This document shows, piece by piece, positions 41,019 through 50,384 of a DNA stretch of 64,000 bases; position 1 is the stretch's first letter; each line of letters starts with the position of its first letter. The stretch comes from Limnohabitans sp. Rim8 (GTDB taxonomy: Bacteria; Pseudomonadota; Gammaproteobacteria; Burkholderiales; Burkholderiaceae_C). Both the position numbers and the translations under genes were made by a program. The stretch lies in assembly GCF_945901735.1 (NCBI RefSeq), contig NZ_CAMDLM010000010.1, positions 46,444 through 110,443 of the forward strand, written 5' to 3'. A model generated the notes under the pieces. That model ran no database searches. It was not told the DNA's origin and saw only the letters and a program-made list of their open reading frames with translations.

Positions 41019-41630
41019 TTATTTGCGCATGACCTTTTCAGAAGGCGTCAGCGCCTCGATGTAGGCAGGACGCGAAAAAATGCGCTCAGCATACTTGAGC
41101 AACGGGGCTGCATTTTTGCTGAGTTCGATACCGTAGTAGTCCAGACGCCACAATAAAGGGGCAATGGCCACATCCAGCATGGAGAAGTTATCGCCCAGCA
41201 TGAACTTGTTTTTCAGGAACACCGGGGCCAACTGGGTCAGGCGGTCGCGGATGTGTGAGCGGGCTTTTTCCAATGCCTTGTCGTTGCCTTTGAGGGCGCG
41301 ATTTTCCAAGGTCAGCACATGGGTGAACAGTTCTTTTTCGAAGTTGAGCAAGAACAAACGCACGCGGGCACGGTCCACCGGGTCGCCGGGCATCAACTGG
41401 GGGTGCGGAAAACGCTCGTCAATGTACTCGTTGATGATGTTCGACTCGTACAGGATCAAGTCACGCTCAACCAGAATCGGCACCTGACCGTAGGGATTCA
41501 TCACATTGATGTCTTCTTGCTTGTTGTACAAGTCCACATCGCGGATCTCGAAGTCCATGCCTTTTTCGAACAGCACAAAGCGGCAGCGGTGTGAGAAAGG
41601 GCAGGTCGTACCGGAATAAAGCACCATCAT
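41019..41630 (-). CDS. sspA: Stringent starvation protein A (GST-fold)
   Basis: A 203-residue RNA-polymerase-associated protein with glutathione-S-transferase fold. The N-terminal thioredoxin-like half reads MMVLYSGTTCPFSHRCRFVLFEKGMDFEIRD and the C-terminal half is helical (MLGDNFSMLDVAIAPLLWRL). The ATG at 41630 follows GAGGAG at good spacing. It lies between the cytochrome bc1 genes and sspB, and a terminator separates it from petC. Confidence 0.94.
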   Translation of the reverse strand: MMVLYSGTTCPFSHRCRFVLFEKGMDFEIRDVDLYNKQEDINVMNPYGQVPILVERDLILYESNIINEYIDERFPHPQLMPGDPVDRARVRLFLLNFEKELFTHVLTLENRALKGNDKALEKARSHIRDRLTQLAPVFLKNKFMLGDNFSMLDVAIAPLLWRLDYYGIELSKNAAPLLKYAERIFSRPAYIEALTPSEKVMRK

Positions 41631-41644
41631 GGTGGAGGCTCCTC

Positions 41645-41685
41645 AAAAAATCAAAAAGAGTGGGAGGCCCAAAGACCTGCCACTC
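41645..41685 (-). terminator. Terminator after the petABC operon
   Basis: On the minus strand GAGTGG and CCACTC (41680-41685 with 41658-41663) pair around an AGG...CCT inner stem, followed by TTTTTGATTTTTT. It ends the cytochrome bc1 transcript just before sspA. A second hairpin (41692-41711, 7-bp stem) lies closer to petC but lacks a T run. Confidence 0.6.
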
Positions 41686-41721
41686 CAAAGGACCCGGCTG
41701 AATCGCCGGGTGAAAGATCAG

Positions 41722-42486
41722 TTACTTGATGTCTTTCCAGTATGCCGCATTCAAACGCCAGGCAATGAAAGTAAAGAAGGTCAAGAAAATCAAAACCCAC
41801 ACACCAATTTGCACACGGGAGTTCTGCCCTGGCTCGGCCATCCATTGCATGTACCCGACCAAGTCACCAATGGCTTGATCGTATTCCAAAGGCGTCATGG
41901 TGCCGGGCTTGACTTGCTTCCAGCCAGAGAAGATTTGGACTTTGTGACCATGCTCTTCTTTTTCCACATAAACGGGCTCACGCTCGCCTTGCAATTCCCA
42001 CAGCGGATTGGGCATGCCCACGTTGGGCATTGCCAAGTTATTCCAACCTGTGGGTTTGGTCGAATCACGGTGATACGTGCGCAAGTAGGTGTAAAGGTAG
42101 TCTGCACCTGAACCACCGGGACCTGAACGCGAGCGGGCCATCAACGTCAAGTCGGGTGGGTTCTTGCCAAACCAGTCTTTGGCCAACACAGGGTCTACAG
42201 CCACTTTCATGTTGTCGCCAACACGGTCGGTGGCAAACATCAGGTTGTCCTTGATCTGCTGATCGGTCAAACCGATGTCTTTCAGGCGGTTGTAGCGCAT
42301 GTAAGCCGCGGAGTGGCAATTGAGACAGTAATTGACAAACAACTTGGCGCCGTTTTGCAAAGCCGCCAAGTCGTTGGTTTTGTGGGGAGCCTTGTCCCAG
42401 GCAATGCCACCAACAGCGGCGTGAGCTCCAGAGATAAGGCCCAGGGCCATCACAAAGCCCAATGCGAGTTTCTTGAGGTTTTTCAT
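41722..42486 (-). CDS. petC: Cytochrome c1 subunit of the bc1 complex
   Basis: A 254-residue c-type cytochrome of complex III. The signal peptide ends ISGAHA, and the haem site is CLNCH (C54, C57, H58). The axial methionine region is likely NLAMPNVGMPNPLWEL. A C-terminal membrane anchor is present (VLIFLTFFTFIAWRLNAAYWKDIK). It is the last gene of petA-petB-petC and passes electrons from the Rieske centre to soluble cytochromes. Confidence 0.95.
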   Translation of the reverse strand: MKNLKKLALGFVMALGLISGAHAAVGGIAWDKAPHKTNDLAALQNGAKLFVNYCLNCHSAAYMRYNRLKDIGLTDQQIKDNLMFATDRVGDNMKVAVDPVLAKDWFGKNPPDLTLMARSRSGPGGSGADYLYTYLRTYHRDSTKPTGWNNLAMPNVGMPNPLWELQGEREPVYVEKEEHGHKVQIFSGWKQVKPGTMTPLEYDQAIGDLVGYMQWMAEPGQNSRVQIGVWVLIFLTFFTFIAWRLNAAYWKDIK

Positions 42487-42506
42487 GTTCTTGACTCTTC
42501 GGGGTC

Positions 42507-43940
42507 TCAGTGGGGCGTGAAGGTCACGCGGTCAGGCACTTGCTTGAACGTGCCCAGCTTACTCCACCAAGGCATCAAGAGAAAGAAACCGAAATAGCCC
42601 AATGTGAATAGCTGTGAAACACGTTCTGCGATGTCTTGTCCAGCGATGATGCCCCAGACACCTGGTGCCTTAACACCCAAGTAACCGAGAACGATGAACA
42701 TAAAGACAAAGGCAGCGTAGATGTACTTGTGCCAGTCCGGTCGATATCGAATCGACCTGACAGGGCTGTAATCGAGCCATGGCAAGAAAAACATAATGAT
42801 CACAGCACCGCCCATGACCACCACACCCCAGAACTTGGCGTCAATGGACAACATCAGGGCACAGATCAAGACCGCAGCACCCACCACACCAGCTTTGAGA
42901 AATGAGGGCAGTTTGCCTTTGGCAACAGCCAACACGGAGCCTATGACCACGCAAGCCACCAACACATACATCATCTCGTTGGTGATGGCGCGCAACATCG
43001 AATAGTAGGGCGTAAAGTACCAAACGGGAGCAATGTGCAAAGGCGTGGTCAATGGATCGGCTGGAATAAAGTTGTTGTATTCAAGAAAATAGCCGCCCAT
43101 CTCAGGGGCAAAAAACACAATCGCCGTGAACGCCATCAAGAACACGCTCACCGAGAAAATGTCATGAACGGTGTAGTAAGGGTGAAAAGGGATACCGTCT
43201 AAAGGGTTACCTTTGGCGTCTTTGGGCGCATCAGACGCTTTGATTTCGATGCCGTCAGGGTTGTTGGAGCCGACTTCGTGCAGCGCAATGATGTGCGCCA
43301 CCACCAGACCCAACAGCACCAAAGGCATGGCAATCACGTGGAAGCTGAAGAATCGGTTCAAAGTGGCATCGCCCACCACAAAGTCACCTCGGATCAGCAA
43401 AGCCAAATCAGGGCCAATCACGGGAATGGCCGAGAACAAGTTCACGATCACCTGAGCGCCCCAGTAAGACATTTGGCCCCAAGGCAACAGGTAACCCATA
43501 AAAGCTTCGGCCATCAGTACCAAGAAAATGGCGCAACCGAAAATCCAGACCAATTCACGCGGCTTGCGGTACGAGCCGTACAACAAACCCCGGAACATGT
43601 GCAGGTACACCACCACAAAGAAAGCCGAAGCACCGGTGGAATGCATGTAACGGATCAACCAGCCCCAAGACACATCGCGCATGATGTATTCGACCGAAGC
43701 GAAAGCCAGTGCTGCGTCTGGCTTGTAGTGCATCGTCAAAAAGATGCCAGTCACGATCTGGATTACCAAAACCAGCAGGGACAAAGCGCCGAATACGTAC
43801 CAAATGTTCAGATTTTTAGACGCGTAATACTCGGACAGGTGGTCCTTGTACAGCTTGGACAAAGGGAAGCGGTTGTCTACCCAGTTGAGCAGCTTTTCGC
43901 CAGCGGGGGCGTTAGGGGAAATGTCTTTGAATTGAGCCAT
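42507..43940 (-). CDS. petB: Cytochrome b subunit of the bc1 complex
   Basis: A full-length cytochrome b of 477 residues with the b6-type N-terminal half and subunit-IV-like C-terminal half fused. It begins MAQFKDISPNAPAGEKLL after GGAG. Haem-ligand helices include SWGWLIRYMHSTGASAFFVVVYLHMFRGL and RFFSFHVIAMPLVLLGLVVAHIIALHEVGSNNPDG. The Qo motif PEW is replaced by PVW (HIAPVWYFTPYYSML), a variant also seen in other proteobacteria. It spans the inner membrane. Confidence 0.95.
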   Translation of the reverse strand: MAQFKDISPNAPAGEKLLNWVDNRFPLSKLYKDHLSEYYASKNLNIWYVFGALSLLVLVIQIVTGIFLTMHYKPDAALAFASVEYIMRDVSWGWLIRYMHSTGASAFFVVVYLHMFRGLLYGSYRKPRELVWIFGCAIFLVLMAEAFMGYLLPWGQMSYWGAQVIVNLFSAIPVIGPDLALLIRGDFVVGDATLNRFFSFHVIAMPLVLLGLVVAHIIALHEVGSNNPDGIEIKASDAPKDAKGNPLDGIPFHPYYTVHDIFSVSVFLMAFTAIVFFAPEMGGYFLEYNNFIPADPLTTPLHIAPVWYFTPYYSMLRAITNEMMYVLVACVVIGSVLAVAKGKLPSFLKAGVVGAAVLICALMLSIDAKFWGVVVMGGAVIIMFFLPWLDYSPVRSIRYRPDWHKYIYAAFVFMFIVLGYLGVKAPGVWGIIAGQDIAERVSQLFTLGYFGFFLLMPWWSKLGTFKQVPDRVTFTPH

Positions 43941-43951
43941 GTTGTTCTCCA

Positions 43952-44548
43952 TCAAGCCTTCTTGTCTTCACCAATGATCAACTTGGTGTCAGACAGGTAC
44001 ATGTGAGGCGGCACTTCAAGGTTGTCGGGTGCGGGCTTGTTCTTGAACACGCGGCCGGCTAAGTCAAAGGTCGAGCCATGGCAGGCGCACAGGAAGCCGC
44101 CATTCCAGTCATCAGGCAATGAAGGCTGAGGGCCTGCAGCAAACTTATCAGATGGTGAGCAACCCAAATGGGTGCATATGCCGACCGCCACCATGATCTC
44201 TGGCTTGATAGATCGGTACTGATTTTTGGCGTATTCGGGGGTAGGGTAGGCGGTCCGCAAGGAGCTGGGATCGGCCAACTGGCCCTCGATTTTTTTCAGG
44301 GATTCGAGCTGCTCTGGCGAGCGCTTCATGATCCACACGGGTTTGCCGCGCCATTCAACCGTGAGCTTTTCGCCCGGGTTCAAGGCGGAAATGTCCACCT
44401 CTACGGCCGCACCGGCCGCTTTGGCCCGCTCGGAGGGTTGGAAGCTGCTGACGAAGGGGGTGGCCACAAAGCCAGCGCCTACGGCACCTGCGCAAGTGGA
44501 GGCAATCAGCCACGTCCGCTTGCTGCTGTCGACTGGGGTGTCACTCAT
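43952..44548 (-). CDS. petA: Rieske iron-sulfur subunit of the bc1 complex
   Basis: A 198-residue Rieske protein with an N-terminal membrane anchor. The cluster ligands lie in CTHLGC (C125, H127, C130) and CACHGS (C154-H157). The N-terminus [10 protein letters not shown] looks like a Tat signal with Lys-Arg in place of Arg-Arg, a substitution known in some Rieske proteins. First gene of petABC. A TACAAT on the minus strand at 44589-44594 is a possible -10 for the operon, without a good -35. Confidence 0.95.
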   Translation of the reverse strand: MSDTPVDSSKRTWLIASTCAGAVGAGFVATPFVSSFQPSERAKAAGAAVEVDISALNPGEKLTVEWRGKPVWIMKRSPEQLESLKKIEGQLADPSSLRTAYPTPEYAKNQYRSIKPEIMVAVGICTHLGCSPSDKFAAGPQPSLPDDWNGGFLCACHGSTFDLAGRVFKNKPAPDNLEVPPHMYLSDTKLIIGEDKKA

Positions 44549-44686
44549 GGGAATCCTCTTAGCGAGTCGTTATCAGGGTCAACCCGTAATTGTAGCGGAG
44601 TGAAACAAACAACCGACTTACAACCCGATAAGCTTTCTTCTGACTGGGGCACAATAGCCATCACTTTGTTTTTTTGGATATTTAAA

Positions 44687-45118
44687 ATGACATTTTTTCA
44701 GGAATTAAAATCTTTTGCACTGAAAGGCAACGTCATGGACCTGGCGGTGGGCGTGATCATCGGTGCGGCCTTTGGCAAGATCGTGGACTCTTTGGTGGCC
44801 GACATGATCATGCCGTTGGTGAGCCTGGTGTTTGGCGGGCTCGACTTCGCCAATTACTACCTGCCGCTGGCCGGTCAAGCGGCCAGCTTGCCATTGGCTG
44901 AGGCGAAAAAGCTGGGAGCCGTTTTTGCCTATGGCAGTTTCGTCACGGTCGCCTTGAACTTCATCATTTTGGCTTTGCTGATTTTTGTGATGGTGCGCCA
45001 GATCAACCGCCTCAAGGCCAGTGAACCCGCCACAGCCGCACCAGAGGCCGCTCCCATCCCGCCTGAAGACGTGTTGCTGCTGCGTGAAATCCGCGACAGT
45101 CTGAAAAACCAGGCCTGA
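44687..45118 (+). CDS. mscL: Large-conductance mechanosensitive channel MscL
   Basis: A 143-residue pentameric channel subunit that opens under membrane tension. It starts [41 protein letters not shown], with TM1 in that stretch and TM2 at about residues 80-105 ([22 protein letters not shown]). The C-terminal helix is [14 protein letters not shown]. The reading frame stays open far upstream across petA, but that part is antisense and not coding. It is divergent from petA and convergent with pdxA. Confidence 0.95.
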   Translation: MTFFQELKSFALKGNVMDLAVGVIIGAAFGKIVDSLVADMIMPLVSLVFGGLDFANYYLPLAGQAASLPLAEAKKLGAVFAYGSFVTVALNFIILALLIFVMVRQINRLKASEPATAAPEAAPIPPEDVLLLREIRDSLKNQA

Positions 45119-45129
45119 AACTTCCGGGT

Positions 45130-46200
45130 TCAGGCCCGGCCATGGGCCTTGCCCGCCACCAGCTGACGCGCCATGCGAATGGCCTGGACCATGCTGCTGG
45201 CATCCGCCAATCCTTGCCCGGCCACGTCCATGGCCGTGCCGTGGTCCGGGCTGGTCCTGATCACGGGCAGGCCCAAAGTCACGTTCACCCCCTGCTCCAC
45301 CCCCAGGTACTTCACGGGGATCAAGCCCTGGTCGTGGTACATGGCCACCACCACATCAAATTCCCGCTGAATACCCGGTTTTTGGCGGGCCCGCATGAAG
45401 ACCGTATCGGGCGGGCAGGGGCCGTGCACATCCAGACCCTCTTGGCGGGCCCGCGACATGGCGGGCTGCAAGACCTCGATTTCTTCCCGTCCAAACAAGC
45501 CGCCCTCGCCCGCGTGCGGATTGACACCCGCCACCGCGATGCGTGGCCTGCGGCCGAGCAAAGCTGACAAAGCCGTGTGGGTGATGCGCAAGGTCTCCAG
45601 AACCCGGTCCAAGGTGATGGCGTCGAGCGCCTCGCGCAAGGACACATGGATGCTCACCAGCACCGTGCGCAACTCGTCGTTGGCCAGCATCATGCGCACG
45701 GGCATTTGCGCGAGCGTCACCCCCGCATGCCGGGCCGCCTCGGCCTGCAGCAACTCGGTGTGGCCCGGGTATTGGTTGTAGGGTGCCCCTGCAGCGTACA
45801 AGGCCTCTTTGTGCAAGGGGGCGGTGACCAGCGCGGCCACCTCGTCCCGCAAGGCCGCACGCGTGGCCCACAACACAGCCTCGCCCGCCAACTGCCCGGC
45901 CCGCCCATCGACTTGGCCCCAAGGCATCTCGGGTGCCACCGGCACCACTTGCAGCACGGGCAGACACCTCGGGGGAATTTGAAGGGCTTGCGCTGGTGTT
46001 TCAATTTCACAAACCGGGTAGCGCACTGACGGCTGAACCAAAGCCATGGCGCGGCGCATCAGGCCCACATCGCCCGCCACAAAGCAGCCCTGGGTGAGTT
46101 CAGGCGCAATGAACCAGGCCCGGGCGATGATTTCGGGGCCAATGCCGCAGGGGTCACCGGGGGTGATGGCGATGGGACGGGTCAGGTCAGACAGGTTCAT
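45130..46200 (-). CDS. pdxA: 4-Hydroxythreonine-4-phosphate dehydrogenase PdxA
   Basis: An NAD-dependent enzyme of pyridoxal phosphate synthesis, 356 residues from MNLSDLTRPIAITPGDPCGIGPEII. Metal and substrate residues are in YPGHTELLQ, NPHAGEGGLFGREE, VVAMYHDQGLIPVKYLG and VIRTSPDHGTAMDVAGQG. It lies just after the NIF3-family gene on the same strand. A start six codons upstream would nearly touch that gene and is less likely. Confidence 0.94.
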   Translation of the reverse strand: MNLSDLTRPIAITPGDPCGIGPEIIARAWFIAPELTQGCFVAGDVGLMRRAMALVQPSVRYPVCEIETPAQALQIPPRCLPVLQVVPVAPEMPWGQVDGRAGQLAGEAVLWATRAALRDEVAALVTAPLHKEALYAAGAPYNQYPGHTELLQAEAARHAGVTLAQMPVRMMLANDELRTVLVSIHVSLREALDAITLDRVLETLRITHTALSALLGRRPRIAVAGVNPHAGEGGLFGREEIEVLQPAMSRARQEGLDVHGPCPPDTVFMRARQKPGIQREFDVVVAMYHDQGLIPVKYLGVEQGVNVTLGLPVIRTSPDHGTAMDVAGQGLADASSMVQAIRMARQLVAGKAHGRA

Positions 46201-46217
46201 GGCGCAAAAGGGCGGCA

Positions 46218-46970
46218 TCAGGCCGGGTTGTCGATCTCGATGAAACGGTGCGCAATGCCCAGCGCCTGCGCCACATGCGCGCCCAAGGCAGGTGCGCCAT
46301 AGCGCTCTGTGGCATGGTGTCCGCAGGCCAAAAAGGCCACGCCGGTTTCACGCGCCAGATGGGCTTGCGGCTCGGAGATTTCACCGGTGATGAACGCATC
46401 TACGCCTTGGGCAATGGCCGACTCGAAGTAACTTTGAGCACCGCCCGTGCACCAGGCGACGCGTCTAACAGGCCGATCGGTATCGCCCACGCAGGTCACC
46501 GGGCGAGCCAGCACGGCAGCCACATGCTCGGCCAGGGCCTGAGGCCGCGCCCAAATCTGTGTGCCCGCCCCTACAAAACCCAGGTCTTGTTCGCCAAATC
46601 GGCCATCGGCCTTCAAGCCGAGCACACGGGCCAGTTGGGCGTTGTTGCCCAGTTCGGGGTGAGCGTCCAGAGGCAGGTGGTAGGCGAACAGGTGAATGCC
46701 CTGCGCCAGCAGCAAACGCAGCCGCTCACGCATCCAACCCGTGATGCGCCCATCTTGACCGCGCCAGAACAAGCCGTGGTGCACCACGATGGCGTCGGCT
46801 TGGGCGTCAATGGCCGCTTCGATCAGGGCGCGGCTGGCGGTGACACCGCTGACCAGCAGCCGCACCTCGCGGTCTCCTTCAACTTGCAGTCCGTTGGGGC
46901 CGTAATCGCGGAACTTTTCGGGCTGAAGCAAGGCATCAAAAGCTTGGCCCAGGGTTTTGGCAGTGGTCAT
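46218..46970 (-). CDS. NIF3-like dinuclear metal protein (YbgI family)
   Basis: A 250-residue member of the NIF3/YbgI family, which forms hexameric rings with two-metal sites. It has RDYGPNGLQVEGDREV, the metal-binding DAIVVHHGLFWRGQ, AYHLPLDAHPELGNNAQLA and the C-terminal LACGHHATERYGAPALG. The biochemical role is unsettled; GTP cyclohydrolase-like and folate-linked activities have been proposed for relatives. The start MTTAKTLGQAFDALL is preferred over an ATG eleven codons upstream. Confidence 0.88.
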   Translation of the reverse strand: MTTAKTLGQAFDALLQPEKFRDYGPNGLQVEGDREVRLLVSGVTASRALIEAAIDAQADAIVVHHGLFWRGQDGRITGWMRERLRLLLAQGIHLFAYHLPLDAHPELGNNAQLARVLGLKADGRFGEQDLGFVGAGTQIWARPQALAEHVAAVLARPVTCVGDTDRPVRRVAWCTGGAQSYFESAIAQGVDAFITGEISEPQAHLARETGVAFLACGHHATERYGAPALGAHVAQALGIAHRFIEIDNPA

Positions 46971-47101
46971 GATGACGGATTTGACTTGGCTTGGATGCGC
47001 CATTGTGGCTCAGGTCGGACGGGGTCACGTCCTTGCGTCTGTGCTGGTTGATGCGCACAGTTTGAAGTGCGACTCAACCGAATCAAGGACAATCTGCAAC
47101 C

Positions 47102-48262
47102 ATGAAACGTTATTGGCTTTTATTCTCTCAATGGGTGACCGTTTTGTTGGCCATCTGGTTTGTGGTGGCCACGCTCCAGCCTCAATGGCTGCGCGGTGTC
47201 AAGCGCTCGGTGGACGGCATGACTTTGCTGCAAGCCCCACCGGCCGTCAGCGGCAATCGGCCCGTCGGCAGTCTGAGCGGGCCAGCGCAAAAAGCCTCCC
47301 CAGCGGTGGTGAGCATCAACACCCGCCAAGGCAAAAGCCAAAATCCGCATGGGCAAGACCCTTGGTTCAAGTTTTTCTATGGCGAACAGGAAGAGCAGAA
47401 CCCGGGTGGCCTGGGCAGTGGCGTGATCGTCAGCGCCGAGGGTCATATCCTGACCAACAACCATGTCATCGAAGATGCCGACAACATTGAAGTGGTGCTC
47501 AGCGATGGCCGCAAGACGCTGGCCAAAGTGATCGGCTCTGACCCGGACACCGATCTGGCCTTGCTGAAAATCTCCCTGGACAAACTGCCCGTGATCGTTT
47601 TGGGTCAGCTGCAAGACCTGCAGGTGGGCGATGTGGTGCTGGCCATTGGCAATCCCTTTGGCGTGGGCCAGACCGTGACCTCGGGCATCGTCAGCGCCCT
47701 GGGCCGCAGCCAATTGGGCATCAACACTTTTGAAAACTTCATCCAGACCGATGCCGCCATCAACCCGGGCAACTCAGGCGGGGCGCTGGTCGATGTGAAT
47801 GGCCACCTGATGGGCATCAACACCGCCATCTACTCCCGTTCAGGTGGCAGCATGGGCATTGGCTTTGCCATCCCGATCTCGACAGCCAAACAAGTCATGC
47901 AGGACTTGCTGCAAAACGGCAAGGTCGTCCGGGGCTGGATCGGGGTGGAGCCACAAGACCTGTCGCCGGAACTGGCTGAAAGCTTTCAGCTTCCCAAAGT
48001 GAAATCTGATCAAAGCCAACAGGGCGTCGTCATCACCGGCGTGTTGCAAAACGGCCCGGCAGCCAAAGCGGGCGTCCGTCCCGGGGACGTGATCCTGCAA
48101 GTGGCCAAGCAACCCGTGGGCAGCGTGTCCGACCTGCTCAACCAGGTCGCCAGCCTGAAGCCAGGCGAGCCTGCCGAGGTGCTCATATGGCGCCAACAAG
48201 CCCCACTGTCTTTGCGTCTCACCCCTGCGGAAAGGCCCTCCCCTAAAAAGAAAGCGCCTTAA
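47102..48262 (+). CDS. DegS/HhoB-like membrane-anchored serine protease with PDZ domain
   Basis: A 386-residue S1C/HtrA-family protease. An N-terminal membrane anchor (MKRYWLLFSQWVTVLLAIWFVVATL) is followed by a trypsin-like domain with catalytic triad H121 (LTNNHVIEDAD), D151 (DPDTDLALLKI) and S225 (NPGNSGGALVD). One PDZ domain follows (GVVITGVLQNGPAAKAGVRPGDVILQV) and a basic C-terminus. One PDZ plus a membrane anchor fits DegS, the site-1 protease of envelope-stress signalling, but DegQ-like quality control is possible. Confidence 0.9.
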   Translation: MKRYWLLFSQWVTVLLAIWFVVATLQPQWLRGVKRSVDGMTLLQAPPAVSGNRPVGSLSGPAQKASPAVVSINTRQGKSQNPHGQDPWFKFFYGEQEEQNPGGLGSGVIVSAEGHILTNNHVIEDADNIEVVLSDGRKTLAKVIGSDPDTDLALLKISLDKLPVIVLGQLQDLQVGDVVLAIGNPFGVGQTVTSGIVSALGRSQLGINTFENFIQTDAAINPGNSGGALVDVNGHLMGINTAIYSRSGGSMGIGFAIPISTAKQVMQDLLQNGKVVRGWIGVEPQDLSPELAESFQLPKVKSDQSQQGVVITGVLQNGPAAKAGVRPGDVILQVAKQPVGSVSDLLNQVASLKPGEPAEVLIWRQQAPLSLRLTPAERPSPKKKAP

Positions 48263-48290
48263 ATGAGATGCAAGCTTTGGGGAGAACATG

Positions 48291-48315
48291 AAAAAAGGGC
48301 CTGGCGGCCCTTTTT
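48291..48315. terminator. Bidirectional intrinsic terminator
   Basis: AAAAAAGGGCC-TGGC-GGCCCTTTTT. A GC stem is flanked by A and T runs, so it can stop both the plus-strand DegS-like gene and minus-strand tatC transcripts. It lies between the two convergent genes. Confidence 0.85.
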
Positions 48316-48337
48316 CGGTTTTCATCCAAACAAAACA

Positions 48338-49126
48338 TCAACTGCCATCCGCAGCCGCATCTGGGGCCTGGGTGTGCTTGATGAAGATTTGCGCTGCCCA
48401 GATGCCCAGCTCGTAGAGCAAGCACATCGGTATGGCCAGTGCCAGCTGGGACACCACATCGGGCGGCGTGACCACAGCGGCGATCACAAAAGCCAGCACC
48501 ACGAAGTAGCCTCGGAAATCCTTGAGCTTTTGAATGGTGACCACGCCCATGCGGGCCAACACCACCACGGCCACCGGCACTTCAAATGCCAGACCAAAAG
48601 CCAAGAACATGGACAGCACAAAGCTCAGGTAGGCTTCAATGTCAGGCGCAGCCGTGATGCTTTTGGGGGCGAAGCTCTGTATGAAGCTGAAAACCTGGCC
48701 GAACACAAAGAAATAACAAAAAGCCACCCCGATGAAGAACAGCAAGGTGCTGGAGACCACCAAAGGCATGACCAGCTTTTTCTCATGGCTGTAAAGGCCT
48801 GGCGCAATGAATCCCCAAACTTGGTACAAGACCACCGGCAAAGCAACGAGGAAGGCACTCATCAGCAAAATCTTGAGCGGCACCATGAAAGGCGAAATCA
48901 CCGAAGTCGCGATCAAGGTGGCCCCTTTGGGCAGATGCACCACCAGGGGAGCCGCCAAAATGTCGTACAAATTGCCTGGCCCCGGGTAAATGGCCAAAGC
49001 TGCGGCAGCGACGGCCACGGCGGCCACGGCCCACATCAACCTGTCTCGCAACTCGATCAAATGCGCCACAAAAGGTTGCTCTGAACCTTTGAGTTCGTCG
49101 TCGGGCTGGGAAGGGGTTTCAGACAT
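48338..49126 (-). CDS. tatC: Twin-arginine translocase subunit TatC
   Basis: A 262-residue receptor subunit of the Tat export system with six membrane helices. It begins MSETPSQPDDELKGSEQPFVAHLIELRDRLMWA. The family landmarks QVWGFIAPGLYSHEK and FAFGLAFEVPVAVVVL-like segment (FLAFGLAFEVPVAVVVLAR) are present. Last gene of tatABC. It handles folded proteins with RR signals, such as the PhoX encoded at 51822-53663. Confidence 0.96.
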   Translation of the reverse strand: MSETPSQPDDELKGSEQPFVAHLIELRDRLMWAVAAVAVAAAALAIYPGPGNLYDILAAPLVVHLPKGATLIATSVISPFMVPLKILLMSAFLVALPVVLYQVWGFIAPGLYSHEKKLVMPLVVSSTLLFFIGVAFCYFFVFGQVFSFIQSFAPKSITAAPDIEAYLSFVLSMFLAFGLAFEVPVAVVVLARMGVVTIQKLKDFRGYFVVLAFVIAAVVTPPDVVSQLALAIPMCLLYELGIWAAQIFIKHTQAPDAAADGS

Positions 49127-49168
49127 GGGATGGGTCAGTCAAGCGGGCGCGCAGCAAGCGCGCCAACG

Positions 49169-49636
49169 TCAAAAGGAATTAAGAGGCTTGGGCCGGTAAC
49201 GGGCCACGCGGGCGGCACCCGACAAGGCTTTGGTGCGCACCCCAGAACGCGCTTTGTACCACTGGGGCATCGCACCCCGCTTGAGACGCCAGTTCTTCTC
49301 GGGACGTTTGTAATGGGGCGGCGGAGGCTCGAGGTCGGGTAAATCGCTGTTCAGCGCTGCCGTTGTTTCGGCCCAGTCTTTTTCAAAATCAGATGCCGTG
49401 GTTTGGACAGTTTGCTCGACATCGCGAGCCGCCGTCTCCATGGTCTCTTTCATCTTTTTGAGCTCTTCGAGGTCCATGGACCGGTTGACCTCAGCCTTGA
49501 CGTCTGACACATAGCGCTGCGCTTTGCCCAGCAAAGCGCCCAGCGTGCGAGCCACTTTGGGCAACTTTTCGGGCCCGATGACGATCAACGCCACCACCCC
49601 GATGAGGGCCATTTTCGAAAAACTTAAGTCGAGCAC
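49169..49636 (-). CDS. tatB: Twin-arginine translocase subunit TatB
   Basis: A 155-residue TatB with [33 protein letters not shown] at the N-terminus: one membrane helix, a hinge, then an amphipathic helix. A long charged tail rich in Glu/Lys follows and ends in a basic Arg-rich stretch. It acts with TatC as the receptor for RR signal peptides. Confidence 0.95.
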   Translation of the reverse strand: MLDLSFSKMALIGVVALIVIGPEKLPKVARTLGALLGKAQRYVSDVKAEVNRSMDLEELKKMKETMETAARDVEQTVQTTASDFEKDWAETTAALNSDLPDLEPPPPHYKRPEKNWRLKRGAMPQWYKARSGVRTKALSGAARVARYRPKPLNSF

Positions 49637-49662
49637 AGTGCAGCGTTCAGTCGTTCAAAAGT

Positions 49663-49911
49663 TCAAGACTTGGTCTTGGCTTCAACGTCGATGGTGTTTT
49701 TTTCGGTTTGAGCCGTGGTCGAAGCTGTGACTTGGCCGGCAATTGGCGCCGTACCATCTTCGGGCTTGACGCCACCATCCTTCACGCCGTCTTTGAACCC
49801 TTTGACAGCACCCCCAAGGTCAGAGCCCATGTTTCTGAGCTTTTTGGTGCCGAACACCATGACCACGATCAGCAGCACGATCAGCCAGTGCCAAATCGAA
49901 AAAGTTCCCAT
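49663..49911 (-). CDS. tatA: Twin-arginine translocase subunit TatA
   Basis: An 82-residue pore-forming subunit, [44 protein letters not shown], with a single N-terminal helix, FG(T)KKL hinge and amphipathic helix. First gene of tatABC. It follows hinT after about 95 nt. Confidence 0.96.
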   Translation of the reverse strand: MGTFSIWHWLIVLLIVVMVFGTKKLRNMGSDLGGAVKGFKDGVKDGGVKPEDGTAPIAGQVTASTTAQTEKNTIDVEAKTKS

Positions 49912-50006
49912 GAAAATCTCCTAAACTAGTTGGTGGATTCTAAGGGCTGAAGCCCTGTCAAAAAAACTGCCTTGATTAGACAAGGATTTGATGACAATTC
50001 TAAATT

Positions 50007-50363
50007 TCAGCCGCGCAACCATGGCCGCGGACCGCCCATGATGTGCATGTGCAGGTGGTGCACTTCTTGGCCGCCCTCCGTCCCGCTGTTGATCACCGTG
50101 CGGAAACCGCCCTCCGGGTAAGGGTTGCACCCCTCCTGCGCGGCCAGCTTGGGGGCCAGCGTCATCATGTGGCCCATCAGGGCAGCGTGCTCGGGGGTCA
50201 GCTGCACCATCGAAGGGATGTGCAGTTTGGGAATGATCAGAAAATGGATGGGCGCCCAGGGGTTGATGTCGTGGAAGGCGAACACATGCTCGTCCTCATG
50301 CACCTTGCGCGAAGGAATCTTGCCTGCGATGATTTTGCAAAAAATACAATGGTCGTCGGTCAT
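50007..50363 (-). CDS. hinT: Histidine triad (HIT) nucleotide-binding protein
   Basis: A 118-residue HIT hydrolase, MTDDHCIFCKIIAGKIPSRKVHEDEHVFAFHDINPWAPIH. The active-site triad is in EVHHLHMHIMGGPRPW (His-x-His-x-His). The family cleaves purine nucleoside phosphoramidates. It lies between the his genes and tatABC, a conserved betaproteobacterial position. Confidence 0.94.
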   Translation of the reverse strand: MTDDHCIFCKIIAGKIPSRKVHEDEHVFAFHDINPWAPIHFLIIPKLHIPSMVQLTPEHAALMGHMMTLAPKLAAQEGCNPYPEGGFRTVINSGTEGGQEVHHLHMHIMGGPRPWLRG

Positions 50364-50384
50364 GGTCTGCTCAGCTTAAAAAAA

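Noticed and set aside
44168..44686. In-frame upstream extension of mscL by about 173 codons
   Set aside because: The extension is antisense to petA, lacks any homology that I recognise, and MscL has a sharply conserved N-terminus at 44687.
45113..45135. GCCTGAA/TTCAGGC hairpin between mscL and pdxA as a terminator
   Set aside because: The stem is 7 bp with a 9-nt loop but no T tract follows on either strand, and it overlaps both stop regions.
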